In this document: one piece after another, positions 1-7,225 of the stretch
How the letters are laid out: every line of letters starts with the position of its first letter
Position numbering within the stretch: the stretch's first letter is position 1
Notes under the pieces: generated by a model
Databases searched by the model: none
What the model saw: only the letters and a program-made list of their open reading frames with translations
What the model was told of the DNA's origin: nothing
Program-made: the position numbers and the translations under genes
Assembly: GCA_035576205.1 (NCBI GenBank)
Contig: DATLWR010000163.1
Location: 1-20,644, forward strand
Length of the DNA stretch: 20,644 nucleotides
Direction of reading: 5' to 3'
From: DATLWR01 sp035576205
GTDB taxonomy: Bacteria > Pseudomonadota > Zetaproteobacteria > Mariprofundales > Mariprofundaceae

Positions 1-816
1 GGACCAGTCGAGACCCTCGACGTCGCAACCGGTATCGGCCATCGCCTCCAGCCAGCCCATGCCGCCCTTGGAGTAGAGGATCACCGGCACGCGGCGGCCT
101 TCGTTGCTGCGGGTCAGCTGCTCGATGATGCGCTGCATGTAGGAGAGCGAGAACTCCTTGTAGTCGCGGGTGGTCAGGATGCCGCCCCAGGTATCGAAAA
201 TCTGTACCGCCTGGGCGCCGTTGGCGATCTGCGCGTTCAGGTAAGCGGCGACGGAGTCGGCCAGCTTTTCCAGCAGCAGATGCATGGTCTTCGGCTCGTT
301 GAAGGCCATCGCCTTCACCTTCGAGAAGTTCTTCGAACCGCCGCCCTCGACCATGTAGGTGGCCAGCGTCCACGGGGAACCGGTGAAACCGATCAGCGGC
401 ACGCGGCCATCCAAGCCCTTGCGGATGGTGCGCACGGCCGCCATCACGTAATCGAGCTCAACCTCCGGATCGGGCACCGGCAGCTTCTCGACATCGGCAC
501 GGGTTTCGATCGGCTGCGGGAACTTCGGACCTTCGCCGACGCCGAAGGTGAGTTCCATGCCCATCGCTTCGGGAACGACCAGGATATCGGAGAAGAGGAT
601 GGCCGCATCGGCGCCGAGGATGTCGATCGGCTGCAGCGTCACCTCGCAGGCGAGCTCCGGATTCTTGCACAGGTCCAGGAAGCCGCCGGCCCTGGCGCGC
701 GTCTCGCGGTATTCCGGCAGATAGCGGCCGGCCTGGCGCATCATCCACACCGGCGTACGCTCCACCGGCTCCTTCAGGCAGGCGCGCAGAAACAGGTCGT
801 TTTTCAGGTCAGTCAT
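1..816 (-). CDS. hemE: Uroporphyrinogen decarboxylase, C-terminus cut by window edge
   Basis: Decarboxylates the four acetate side chains of uroporphyrinogen III to give coproporphyrinogen III, a cytoplasmic step of haem synthesis. The 272 visible residues start MTDLKNDLFLRACLKEPVER and contain the substrate-binding segment RQAGRYLPEYR (residues 27-37), the catalytic aspartate in FSDIL (Asp77) and TYMVEGGGSKNF. Family members run to about 350 residues, so roughly 80 C-terminal residues lie outside the window. The start ATG (816-814) has AAGGA six bases upstream. It overlaps the stop of the preceding membrane-protein gene as ATGA, which implies translational coupling and makes hemE the last visible gene of the thiS-thiG-ydjM-hemE run. 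The family assignment is secure. Confidence 0.96.
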   Translation of the reverse strand, partial: MTDLKNDLFLRACLKEPVERTPVWMMRQAGRYLPEYRETRARAGGFLDLCKNPELACEVTLQPIDILGADAAILFSDILVVPEAMGMELTFGVGEGPKFPQPIETRADVEKLPVPDPEVELDYVMAAVRTIRKGLDGRVPLIGFTGSPWTLATYMVEGGGSKNFSKVKAMAFNEPKTMHLLLEKLADSVAAYLNAQIANGAQAVQIFDTWGGILTTRDYKEFSLSYMQRIIEQLTRSNEGRRVPVILYSKGGMGWLEAMADTGCDVEGLDWS

Positions 817-1346
817 GGTCGTTCCTTATTGAGCAGAGCGGCGCGCAGAACCCACGCCAGCGTTAAAGACGGCAACCATACCCATAGAAGCTCCGATTTC
901 AAAACAATCAGTGTTCTTTCCGAAAAAAGATGCTTCAGACCGATAGCCGAAACCGCGATGGGATGGTCGGCAAAGAAGTAGCGCGTATCCGAGAAGGGCC
1001 AGAAAAAGGCCACCCCCAGGCCGCCATTGGTGAACGCATCCAGAAGCCCGTGCGAAGCCATGGCAGCCGATACGAAAAGAAAAGTCGTCAACCGGCTGGC
1101 CTGCAGCCAGGCACAGGCCAGACTGGCCAGCCCCCCGACACATAACGCCAGCAGGATGGAGTGCGACATGCCCCGGTGCCCGAACGGGCTGCCGTAAGGG
1201 ATGCCCAGCAGGAATGCCACGACATCGGCATCCGGTAGCACCGCCGCGCAGCAGGCGACCGCCAGCAGGCGATTGGAGACCCGCCGCGGCCCGAGGCCGA
1301 ACCGCGCAATGAGCGGCACGGCAGCATGCGTGATCAGCGTCGGCAT
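813..1346 (-). CDS. YdjM/DUF457-type membrane-bound metal-dependent hydrolase
   Basis: A 177-residue integral membrane protein. Conserved polar motifs of the YdjM/DUF457 family are visible: LPDAD (about residues 37-41), GHRGMSHS (about 56-63) and SHGLLDAFTNGG (about 98-109). Hydrophobic segments lie between and after them. The His and Asp residues are thought to bind a metal in this family, whose physiological substrate is not firmly known; in E. coli ydjM is LexA-controlled. Here the gene sits 18 bp after thiG and overlaps hemE by 4 bp (ATGA), so it is co-transcribed with vitamin and haem genes. I see no LexA box next to it, and the position inside an operon argues against independent SOS control. 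Family assignment is good; the role is unknown. Confidence 0.85.
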   Translation of the reverse strand: MPTLITHAAVPLIARFGLGPRRVSNRLLAVACCAAVLPDADVVAFLLGIPYGSPFGHRGMSHSILLALCVGGLASLACAWLQASRLTTFLFVSAAMASHGLLDAFTNGGLGVAFFWPFSDTRYFFADHPIAVSAIGLKHLFSERTLIVLKSELLWVWLPSLTLAWVLRAALLNKERP

Positions 1347-1364
1347 GACGGGCTCAAACGGCGC

Positions 1365-2144
1365 TCAGTCCCAGATGTAGCCCTCGGTCGGCGACGAGGC
1401 AGAGGCAAACGCCCTTTTGGGCATGCGGCCGGCGAGATAGGCCAGGCGGCCGGCACGCACCGCATCGCGCATGGCGCGGGCCATCATGCACTCGTCCTTC
1501 GCCTCGGCGATGGCGGTGTTGATCAGACAGGCATCGGCACCCAGCTCCATCGCCTTGGCGGCATCGGACGCGGTGCCGATACCGGCATCGACGACGATCG
1601 GCACCTTGGCGCGCTCCTTGATGACGCGGATATTGAACGGGTTGGCGAGGCCCCTGCCGGAACCGATCGGATTGCCCAGCGGCATCACCGCGACACAGCC
1701 GATCTCCTCCAGACGGGTGGCGACGATCGGATCGTCGTTGGTGTAGACCATCACCTGGAAGCCCTCGGCAACCAGGATCTCCGCCGCCTTGATCGTCTCG
1801 ACGACGTTCGGATAGAGGGTGTGCGTATCGCCCAGCACCTCGAGCTTCACCAGCTCCCAGCCGCCCGCCTCGCGCGCCAGGCGCAGCGTGCGCACGGCAT
1901 CCTCGGCATTAAAGCAGCCGGCGGTATTGGGCAGGATGGTGTATTTCTTCGGATCGATGTAGTCGAGCAGGTTCTCCTTGCCCGGATCGGTGATGTTCAC
2001 CCGCCGCACGGCGACGGTGATCATCTCGGCTTCCGAAGCCTCCGTGGCCAGTTTCGTGGTCGGGAAATCCTTGTACTTGCCGGAGCCGACGATCAGTCGC
2101 GACTTGAATTCGTAGGTACCGATTTTCAGGATATCTTCACTCAT
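1365..2144 (-). CDS. thiG: Thiazole synthase ThiG
   Basis: Condenses 1-deoxy-D-xylulose 5-phosphate, dehydroglycine and ThiS-thiocarboxylate sulfur into the thiazole phosphate of thiamine. The protein of about 259 residues is full length for the family. The Schiff-base lysine lies in WELVKLEVLGD (Lys100) and the phosphate-binding loop in DAGIGTASDAAKAMELGA. Two tandem ATG codons occur at 2147 and 2144. The AAGAGG ribosome site is only two bases from the first and five from the second, so I chose 2144. The gene follows thiS, although an unusual 165-bp spacer separates them. The DXP substrate is made by dxs, also in this window (16802-18661). Confidence in function is very high; the start is uncertain by one codon. 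Confidence 0.96.
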   Translation of the reverse strand: MSEDILKIGTYEFKSRLIVGSGKYKDFPTTKLATEASEAEMITVAVRRVNITDPGKENLLDYIDPKKYTILPNTAGCFNAEDAVRTLRLAREAGGWELVKLEVLGDTHTLYPNVVETIKAAEILVAEGFQVMVYTNDDPIVATRLEEIGCVAVMPLGNPIGSGRGLANPFNIRVIKERAKVPIVVDAGIGTASDAAKAMELGADACLINTAIAEAKDECMMARAMRDAVRAGRLAYLAGRMPKRAFASASSPTEGYIWD

Positions 2145-2201
2145 CATTACCTCTTATTGAACAGGGGATACGCACGTTTCCAGAAACCGCCCCACCCCTA
2201 C

Positions 2202-2289
2202 AGGACGTAGGGCGCGCGAGCATCGCGAGCTCGCAAGCGGAGCAAGACCGCGCTCTTGCGTAGCGGTCCAAGGCGAAGGGCAGGAGCCC
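2202..2289. repeat. Hairpin-rich spacer element between thiS and thiG
   Basis: The 165-bp spacer between thiS and thiG carries no convincing gene but is packed with inverted repeats. GCGAGCTCGC at 2225-2234 is a perfect 10-bp palindrome. CGCAAG (2232-2237) plus AGC (2241-2243) pairs with GCTCTTGCG (2252-2260), leaving CGG bulged. GACCGC (2246-2251) pairs with GCGGTC (2263-2268), in competition with the previous stem. GGGC-AGGA-GCCC forms a hairpin at 2278-2289. The density of stems resembles a REP-like or small interspersed palindromic element, but no second copy exists in the window, so dispersal is untested. It could also affect mRNA stability or the relative expression of thiS and thiG. 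Confidence 0.45.
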
Positions 2290-2312
2290 GTAGCCGAATC
2301 GAACAAATTCCC

Positions 2313-2522
2313 TCACCCGCCGCCAATCATGTGCACCAGTTCGATGCGGTCACCCGCGGCGAGCTGAGTTTCGCCGTACTGGCTCTTCGGAACCACCTCG
2401 AGATTGCGCTCGATGGCGATCATGCGGCGCTCCAGCCCCAGCTCGGCGACCAGTTCCGCCAGCGTCGTAGCAGCCACTTCGCGTTGCTCACCGTTCAGCT
2501 GGATCGAAATCGTTTTCGGCAT
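2313..2522 (-). CDS. thiS: Sulfur carrier protein ThiS
   Basis: A 69-residue ubiquitin-fold protein that carries sulfur as a C-terminal thiocarboxylate and hands it to ThiG for thiazole formation. Visible features are the N-terminal strand ISIQLNGEQREV, the helix LAELVAELGL and the C-terminal IELVHMIGGG with the terminal Gly-Gly that is adenylated by ThiF. I chose the ATG at 2522, giving MPKTISIQLNG, because GAGGAAAAGC directly precedes it. An in-frame ATG at 2534 lies upstream of that ribosome site. It is probably the first gene of the thiS-thiG-ydjM-hemE unit. No thiF or thiO is adjacent. The call is firm. Confidence 0.93.
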   Translation of the reverse strand: MPKTISIQLNGEQREVAATTLAELVAELGLERRMIAIERNLEVVPKSQYGETQLAAGDRIELVHMIGGG

Positions 2523-2534
2523 GCTTTTCCTCAT

Positions 2535-2561
2535 CGGGCAAAAACAGGCCGTTTTTGCCCG
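2535..2561. promoter_or_regulatory. Perfect 11-bp inverted repeat in the thiS leader
   Basis: CGGGCAAAAAC (2535-2545) and GTTTTTGCCCG (2551-2561) pair perfectly around an AGGCC loop. The repeat ends nine bases before the purine-rich thiS ribosome site core and about 12 bases before its ATG. A second small stem, GTTTT (2561-2565) with AAAAC (2572-2576), follows. The GTTTTT arm at 2551-2556 could alternatively pair with AAAAAC at 2571-2576, so mutually exclusive folds are possible. On the plus strand the stem is followed by TTTT, giving a terminator-like look for antisense transcription. It could be a leader control element, an operator or a terminator; I cannot decide. It does not show the conserved TPP riboswitch core. 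Confidence 0.5.
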
Positions 2562-2609
2562 TTTTCGGATAAAAACCGTCCAGTTTTGGCTGATTTACGG
2601 CAATTTTGA

Positions 2610-2638
2610 TTGACCGAACCAACCCTGCCACGTAGCGT
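2610..2638 (+). promoter_or_regulatory. Candidate sigma70 promoter for the TPR-aroQ-accBC unit
   Basis: TTGACC (2610-2615) matches the -35 consensus at five of six positions. A 17-bp spacer follows, then TAGCGT (2633-2638), a weak -10 match. Transcription would start near 2645, almost at the ATG at 2646, which has no Shine-Dalgarno sequence. The -10 is poor, so this is tentative. Confidence 0.28.
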
Positions 2639-2645
2639 CCGCCCC

Positions 2646-3089
2646 ATGCTAGCAGCTTCCAGCTCTGCGCCCAACTCCCCGCGCCCGACGCCGAAACCGA
2701 CGAACTGGCGCGGCGTGACCGCGGGCCTTGCCGAGGCCAAGCGCCTGTTCCTGGCCGGCGATCTCGATCAGGCCGAAGCGCATCTGCGCGAAGTGCTCGA
2801 ATTCGCCCCGGCAGAAGCCAAAGCCTGGGCCTGGCTGGGCAAGGTACTGCTCGACAAGGGGCTTGAGGGCGAAGCCGAGGAGTGTCTTTCCCGCGCCCGC
2901 CAGCTGCTGGCCAAACAGAACAGCGCCACCGACAAGCCGGCCGCGTCGGCCACGCTCGCCAGGCTGCTCTGGCAGCAGGGCGACCGCAAAACCGCACGCA
3001 GCATGCTGGCCGTGCTGCTGATGCAGCGCCCTGACGATGCGGAGCTTCACGAACTGAAAGCGAAATGGGAAAGCGAGGCCAGCCAATGA
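2646..3089 (+). CDS. Small TPR-repeat protein upstream of aroQ
   Basis: A protein of about 147 residues with a Ser/Pro-rich N-terminus (residues 1-20) and then helical repeats of TPR character. One repeat is around GLAEAKRLFLAGDLDQAEAH followed by AWAWLGKVLLDKG and EAEECLSRARQLL; a last helix pair includes LARLLWQQGDRKTARSMLAV and ends near PDDAELHELKAKW. No signal peptide or enzyme motif is visible, so a scaffold or protein-interaction role is the limit of inference. I took the ATG at 2646; an in-frame TTG at 2610 coincides with a promoter-like element. Its stop overlaps the aroQ start as ATGA, so it is translationally coupled to aroQ. Function is unknown. Confidence 0.7.
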   Translation: MLAASSSAPNSPRPTPKPTNWRGVTAGLAEAKRLFLAGDLDQAEAHLREVLEFAPAEAKAWAWLGKVLLDKGLEGEAEECLSRARQLLAKQNSATDKPAASATLARLLWQQGDRKTARSMLAVLLMQRPDDAELHELKAKWESEASQ

Positions 3090-3559
3090 AGCGCCTGCGC
3101 ATCCTGGTCATGCACGGACCGAACCTGAATCTGCTCGGCACCCGCGAACCCGGCCACTACGGCACCACCACCATGGCCGACATCAACCGCCAGCTGATCG
3201 AGCTGGGCGACCAGCTCGGCACAGAGATCGTCACCTTCCAGAGCAACCACGAGGGCGAACTGGTCGACCGCATCCAGCAAGCCGGCTCCGATCATGCCGA
3301 CCTCGGCCATATCGACGGCATCCTGATCAACCCGGCCGCCTATACCCATACCAGCATCGCGCTGCGCGATGCGATGCTCGCTTCCCGGCTGCCGTTCGTG
3401 GAAGTGCACCTGTCGAACATTCACCGCCGCGAGGAGTTCCGGCATCGCTCGATGCTGGTCGACGCCGCCGTCGGCGTTGTCGCCGGTTTCGGCGCCATGT
3501 CCTACGAGATGGGACTGCGCGGCCTGACCCACCATTTACGTCAATCACATTCAAACTAG
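3086..3559 (+). CDS. aroQ: Type II 3-dehydroquinate dehydratase
   Basis: Dehydrates 3-dehydroquinate to 3-dehydroshikimate in the shikimate pathway; type II enzymes are cytoplasmic dodecamers. The 157-residue protein shows the active-site lid GTREPGHYG with Arg20 and catalytic Tyr25, then QSNHEGELVDRIQ, INPAAYTHTS (substrate-binding Asn82) and EVHLSNIHRREEFRHRS with Glu106, His108 and Arg115. It is slightly longer than typical members (about 145-150) because of a few extra residues near 66-76. The ATG at 3086 overlaps the upstream TPR gene stop by 4 bp (ATGA). accB begins nine bases downstream, in the widespread aroQ-accB-accC arrangement. The call is firm. Confidence 0.96.
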   Translation: MKRLRILVMHGPNLNLLGTREPGHYGTTTMADINRQLIELGDQLGTEIVTFQSNHEGELVDRIQQAGSDHADLGHIDGILINPAAYTHTSIALRDAMLASRLPFVEVHLSNIHRREEFRHRSMLVDAAVGVVAGFGAMSYEMGLRGLTHHLRQSHSN

Positions 3560-3568
3560 GAGCCCGAT

Positions 3569-4039
<471 letters not shown>

Positions 4040-4053
4040 AGCGAGAACGCCAC

Positions 4054-5403
4054 ATGTTTCATAAAATCCTCATCGCCAACCGCGGCGAGATCGCGGTCCG
4101 CATCATCCGCGCCTGCAAGGAGCTGGGTATCGGGTCGGTGGCCGTCTATTCGGAAGCTGACCGCAACGCCATGCACACCCGCCTGGCCGACGAGGCAATC
4201 TGCATCGGCCCGGCTCCCAGCAAGGAGTCCTACCTGAACATCCCGGCCATCATGGCCGCGGCCGAGATCACCGACGTTTCGGCCATCCACCCCGGCTACG
4301 GCTTCCTGGCCGAGAATGCCGATTTCGCCGAGATCGTCATCGAATCGGGCTACACCTGGATCGGACCAACGCCGCAAGCCATGCGCACGATGGGCGACAA
4401 GGTAGCCGCCAAGCACCGGATGGAGGAGGCCGGCGTTCCTCTCGTGCCCGGCTCCGACGGCGCAGTCAACACAGCCGAAGAAGCGAAACAGGTTGCAAAG
4501 AAGACCGGCTTCCCGCTGATCATCAAGGCAGCTGCAGGCGGTGGTGGCCGTGGCATGAAAATCGTGCGCGCCGAGCCGGCACTCACGCACGCATTCAACA
4601 TGTGCCAGACCGAGGCCGGCGCAGCCTTTGGCAACAACACTGTTTTCATCGAGAAATTCCTCGAAGAGCCTCGCCACGTAGAAGTACAGGTGCTTGGCGA
4701 TACTCACGGCAACATCATTCACCTGTTCGAGCGCGAATGCTCCATGCAACGCAACAACCAGAAGGTTTTGGAAGAGGCTCCCAGCCCCTCCTTGAATGAG
4801 GAAACCCGGAAAGCTATCTGCGCAGCGGGCGTAGCTGCCGCCAAGGCCGTCGACTACGTCGGCGCCGGCACCATCGAGTTTCTGGTCAACCCGGATAACT
4901 CATTCTACTTCATGGAAATGAACACCCGCATCCAGGTGGAGCACCCGGTGACCGAATGGATCACGGGTGTGGACCTCGTCGAGTGGCAGATCCGCGTGGC
5001 GGCCGGCGAACCACTCGCCTTCACGCAGGAGCAGATCAAGATAAAGGGGCATGCGATCGAGTGCCGTATCAATGCCGAGCACCCGTTCAAGTTCACCCCG
5101 TCTCCGGGCACGGTCGAGCTCTATCATGCGCCGGGCGGTCGCAGTGTTCGCGTTGACTCACATGTCTATACGGGCTACAAAATTCCGCCCTATTACGACT
5201 CCATGATCGCCAAGATCATCACGCATGCCCGCGACCGCACGAAGTGCATCCGTCGCATGCAGCGCGCCATCGACGAGCTGGCCATCATCGGCGTCACCAC
5301 CAATCGCGAACTGCACGAGCGACTGCTCGCCAACCCGGGCTTCCAGGCGGGGGATTTCAACATCCACTTCCTGGAGCGCTGGCTGAAGCAGATGCACCTG
5401 TAG
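4054..5403 (+). CDS. accC: Biotin carboxylase subunit of acetyl-CoA carboxylase
   Basis: ATP-grasp enzyme that carboxylates the biotin on AccB using bicarbonate. Its 449 residues equal the length of the E. coli enzyme. Order of parts: the N-terminal biotin-carboxylase domain starting MFHKILIANRGEIAVRI, the ATP-grasp region with Lys158 and the glycine-rich loop AAAGGGGRGMKIV, the metal and bicarbonate site MNTRIQVEHPVTE (about residues 289-301), then the C-terminal domain ending near FLERWLKQMHL. It is the last gene of the TPR-aroQ-accB-accC unit, 14 bases after accB with only a weak ribosome site (AGCGAGA). A bidirectional terminator follows 17 bases after the stop. Carboxyltransferase genes accA and accD are not in the window. 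Confidence 0.98.
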   Translation: MFHKILIANRGEIAVRIIRACKELGIGSVAVYSEADRNAMHTRLADEAICIGPAPSKESYLNIPAIMAAAEITDVSAIHPGYGFLAENADFAEIVIESGYTWIGPTPQAMRTMGDKVAAKHRMEEAGVPLVPGSDGAVNTAEEAKQVAKKTGFPLIIKAAAGGGGRGMKIVRAEPALTHAFNMCQTEAGAAFGNNTVFIEKFLEEPRHVEVQVLGDTHGNIIHLFERECSMQRNNQKVLEEAPSPSLNEETRKAICAAGVAAAKAVDYVGAGTIEFLVNPDNSFYFMEMNTRIQVEHPVTEWITGVDLVEWQIRVAAGEPLAFTQEQIKIKGHAIECRINAEHPFKFTPSPGTVELYHAPGGRSVRVDSHVYTGYKIPPYYDSMIAKIITHARDRTKCIRRMQRAIDELAIIGVTTNRELHERLLANPGFQAGDFNIHFLERWLKQMHL

Positions 5404-5420
5404 TTCGCAGGGGGAGGAGA

Positions 5421-5462
5421 AAAAAAGCCGGGCCAACCCAGAACAGGTTGCCCGGCTTTTTT
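5421..5462. terminator. Bidirectional intrinsic terminator between accC and leuA
   Basis: AAAAAA (5421-5426) precedes GCCGGGC (5427-5433), which pairs with GCCCGGC (5450-5456). AACC/GGTT extends the stem after one bulged C, with CAGAACA in the loop, and TTTTTT (5457-5462) follows. The A-tract/GC-stem/T-tract symmetry suits both of the converging genes, accC on plus and leuA on minus. Confidence 0.9.
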
Positions 5463-5481
5463 ATTGCCTTGAATCTTTCGG

Positions 5482-7026
5482 TCAGACTCCGGAATACTGC
5501 GCATGCACTTCCTTGGCGTGCATGCCCGGCAGCTTGTTGAGTGCGGCGATCAGCGCCTTGGCCGAGGCCACGACGATGTCGGTGTCCGAACCCTGGCCGT
5601 TGACGATGCGGCCATCGTCCTGCAGGCGCACCGTCACCTCGCCCTGCGCGTCGGTACCGGAGGTGATGGCGTTCACCGAGTAGAGCAGCAGCTTGCCGTT
5701 CGGCTCGACCAGCGAATTGATGGCGCGGAACGCGGCATCCACCGGGCCGTCGCCGTACGCCGTGGCCCGGTGTACCTCGCCTTCGATCTCCAGCTCGACC
5801 GCTGCCACCGGTGCATCCTTGGTACCGGACGCGGCATGCAGGCTGACCAGCTTGACGCGCTCGGTCGCCTCCTCAGCCTCGTCGGAGAGAATGGCCATCA
5901 GATCCTCGTCGAAAATGTCCTTCTTCTTGTCGGCCAGCACCTTGAAGCGCTCGAACACGGCATTCAGCTGCTCGGCCTCGATGCCGATGCCCAGCTCGTC
6001 GTAGCGCGCCTTCAGCGCCGCGCGCCCCGAGTGCTTGCCCAGCACCATGCGGTTGGTGGTCCAGCCGACCGACTCCGGTGTCATGATCTCGTAGGTCTTC
6101 TGGTGTTTCAGCACGCCGTCCTGGTGGATGCCAGACTCGTGCGCGAAGGCGTTGGCACCGACGATCGCCTTGTTCGGCTGCACCGGCATGCCGGTGATCT
6201 GGCTGACCAGCTTCGAGGTCGGCACGATCTTCCTCGTGTCGATGCCGGTATCGATGTCATAGCGGTCGGTGCGCGTCTTCAGGATCATGACGATCTCCTC
6301 CAGCGAGGCGTTGCCGGCGCGCTCACCCAAACCGTTGATCGTACACTCCACCTGCCGGGCACCGTTTTCGACCGCCGCCAGCGAATTGGCCACCGCCAGC
6401 CCCAAATCGTTGTGGCAGTGCACCGAGAAGATCGCCTTGTCGGCATTTGGAACCCGCTCGATCAGGATGCGGATGCGATGGCCGAACTCGTCCGGGGTCA
6501 TGTAGCCGACGGTATCGGGGATATTGATCACCCGCGCGCCGGCCGCGATGGTCGCCTCGACGATGCGGCACAGGAAATCCATTTCCGAACGGCCGGCATC
6601 CTCGGCAGAGAACTCCACTTCCGGCGCCAGCGAACGGGCCAGTTTCACGGCCTCAACCGCCCGCTCGACTACCTGATCCGGTGTCATGCGCAGCTTCGCC
6701 TCCATATGGATCGGGCTGGTAGCGATGAAGGTGTGGATGCGGCCGCGCTCACCGGCCGGCTTGATTGCCTCGCCGGCGCGCTCGATATCCTTGGTCGCCG
6801 CCCGCGCCAGACCGGCGATCTTCGGCCCCTTCACCTCGCTGGCGATGCGGTGCACCGCCTCGAAATCGCCGGGCGATGCGATCGGGAAACCCGCCTCGAT
6901 GATGTCCACGCCGAGTGCCGCCAGCGCATGCGCCACGCGCAGTTTTTCGTCCAGGTTCATCGAACAGCCGGGCGACTGCTCGCCATCGCGCAGGGTGGTG
7001 TCGAAAATATACAAACGGTCGGACAT
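5482..7026 (-). CDS. leuA: 2-isopropylmalate synthase
   Basis: Condenses acetyl-CoA with 2-oxoisovalerate, the committed step of leucine synthesis. The 514 residues fit the long, leucine-feedback-regulated form. A TIM-barrel domain has the metal site DTTLRDGEQSPG (residues 9-20, Arg13 and Asp14) and HCHNDLGLAVANS (His203, His205, Asn206, Asp207), followed by the CxxNGLGERAGN loop. A linker and a C-terminal regulatory domain (about residues 385-514) follow. I chose ATG 7026 because AGGAG sits six bases upstream; longer in-frame starts run into the attenuator. The gene follows psd-pssA on the same strand, but a 195-bp leader with its own promoter-like element and a leucine attenuator lies between. 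leuB, leuC and leuD are not in the window. Confidence 0.97.
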   Translation of the reverse strand: MSDRLYIFDTTLRDGEQSPGCSMNLDEKLRVAHALAALGVDIIEAGFPIASPGDFEAVHRIASEVKGPKIAGLARAATKDIERAGEAIKPAGERGRIHTFIATSPIHMEAKLRMTPDQVVERAVEAVKLARSLAPEVEFSAEDAGRSEMDFLCRIVEATIAAGARVINIPDTVGYMTPDEFGHRIRILIERVPNADKAIFSVHCHNDLGLAVANSLAAVENGARQVECTINGLGERAGNASLEEIVMILKTRTDRYDIDTGIDTRKIVPTSKLVSQITGMPVQPNKAIVGANAFAHESGIHQDGVLKHQKTYEIMTPESVGWTTNRMVLGKHSGRAALKARYDELGIGIEAEQLNAVFERFKVLADKKKDIFDEDLMAILSDEAEEATERVKLVSLHAASGTKDAPVAAVELEIEGEVHRATAYGDGPVDAAFRAINSLVEPNGKLLLYSVNAITSGTDAQGEVTVRLQDDGRIVNGQGSDTDIVVASAKALIAALNKLPGMHAKEVHAQYSGV

Positions 7027-7063
7027 CTCTCTCTCCTGTTCTGGCCATCGGACCATCAAAAAC

Positions 7064-7091
7064 AAAAAAGGCCGCGGAGTGTTCCACGGCC
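7064..7091 (-). terminator. Attenuator terminator in the leuA leader
   Basis: Read on the minus strand, GGCCGTGGA (7091-7083) pairs with TCCGCGGCC (7078-7070) around an ACAC loop, a nine-pair stem with one G-U, followed directly by six T (7069-7064). It lies 37 bases before the leuA ATG and 23 bases after the leader-peptide stop codon, as expected for a transcription attenuator. Confidence 0.88.
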
Positions 7092-7132
7092 TGTGCATGC
7101 GACGCTGATGCGTATCAGCGGATACACAGACC
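7088..7132 (-). promoter_or_regulatory. Antiterminator fold of the leucine attenuator
   Basis: GGTCTGTG (7132-7125), inside the end of the leader-peptide reading frame, can pair with CACAGGCC (7095-7088) through eight pairs with one G-U. That pairing takes GGCC, the first four bases of the terminator's 5' arm, so the two folds exclude each other. Between the two arms a perfect seven-pair hairpin, CGCTGAT/ATCAGCG with an ACGC loop (7120-7103), contains the leader stop codon. A ribosome stalled at the leucine run leaves the GGTCTGTG arm free; one that reaches the stop codon covers it. This is the expected logic of leucine attenuation and is inferred from pairing alone. Confidence 0.7.
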
Positions 7133-7189
7133 CCTGCAAAGCAGAAGAAGCTTCGCAGCAAACAATCCGGACAGCCAGTCGTATTTCAT
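7115..7189 (-). CDS. leuL: leu operon leader peptide (attenuator)
   Basis: A 24-codon reading frame upstream of leuA that begins MKYDWLSGLFAAK and continues LLLLCRGLCIR before TGA (7117-7115). Seven of its 24 residues are leucine, four of them consecutive (codons 14-17, CTT CTT CTG CTT, 7150-7139). Just downstream lie an antiterminator pairing and an intrinsic terminator. This is the classical arrangement for sensing charged leucyl-tRNA by ribosome stalling. An alternative in-frame ATG at 7198 would add MRA, but it overlaps the predicted -10 box. No Shine-Dalgarno sequence precedes ATG 7189, and the predicted transcription start falls at about 7189-7191, so the leader may be leaderless. I do not recognise the peptide sequence as a known leuL beyond its composition and setting. 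Confidence 0.82.
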   Translation of the reverse strand: MKYDWLSGLFAAKLLLLCRGLCIR

Positions 7190-7196
7190 GGCACGC

Positions 7197-7225
7197 ATTA
7201 GAGCACCGGTGGCCGGCAGGGTCAA
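7197..7225 (-). promoter_or_regulatory. Sigma70-like promoter of the leuL-leuA transcript
   Basis: On the minus strand, TTGACC (7225-7220) and TCTAAT (7202-7197) each differ from the sigma70 consensus at one position and are separated by exactly 17 bp. The -35 box contains the pssA stop codon (TGA, 7224-7222). The expected start is about 7189-7191, at or next to the leader-peptide ATG. Confidence 0.72.

Noticed and set aside
813..1400. LexA box for the ydjM-like gene
   Set aside because: No CTGT-N8-ACAG-type site was seen near its start, and the gene is internal to an operon.
2523..2645. TPP riboswitch upstream of thiS
   Set aside because: The leader is short and I could not find the conserved CTGAGA-type core; only simple hairpins are visible.
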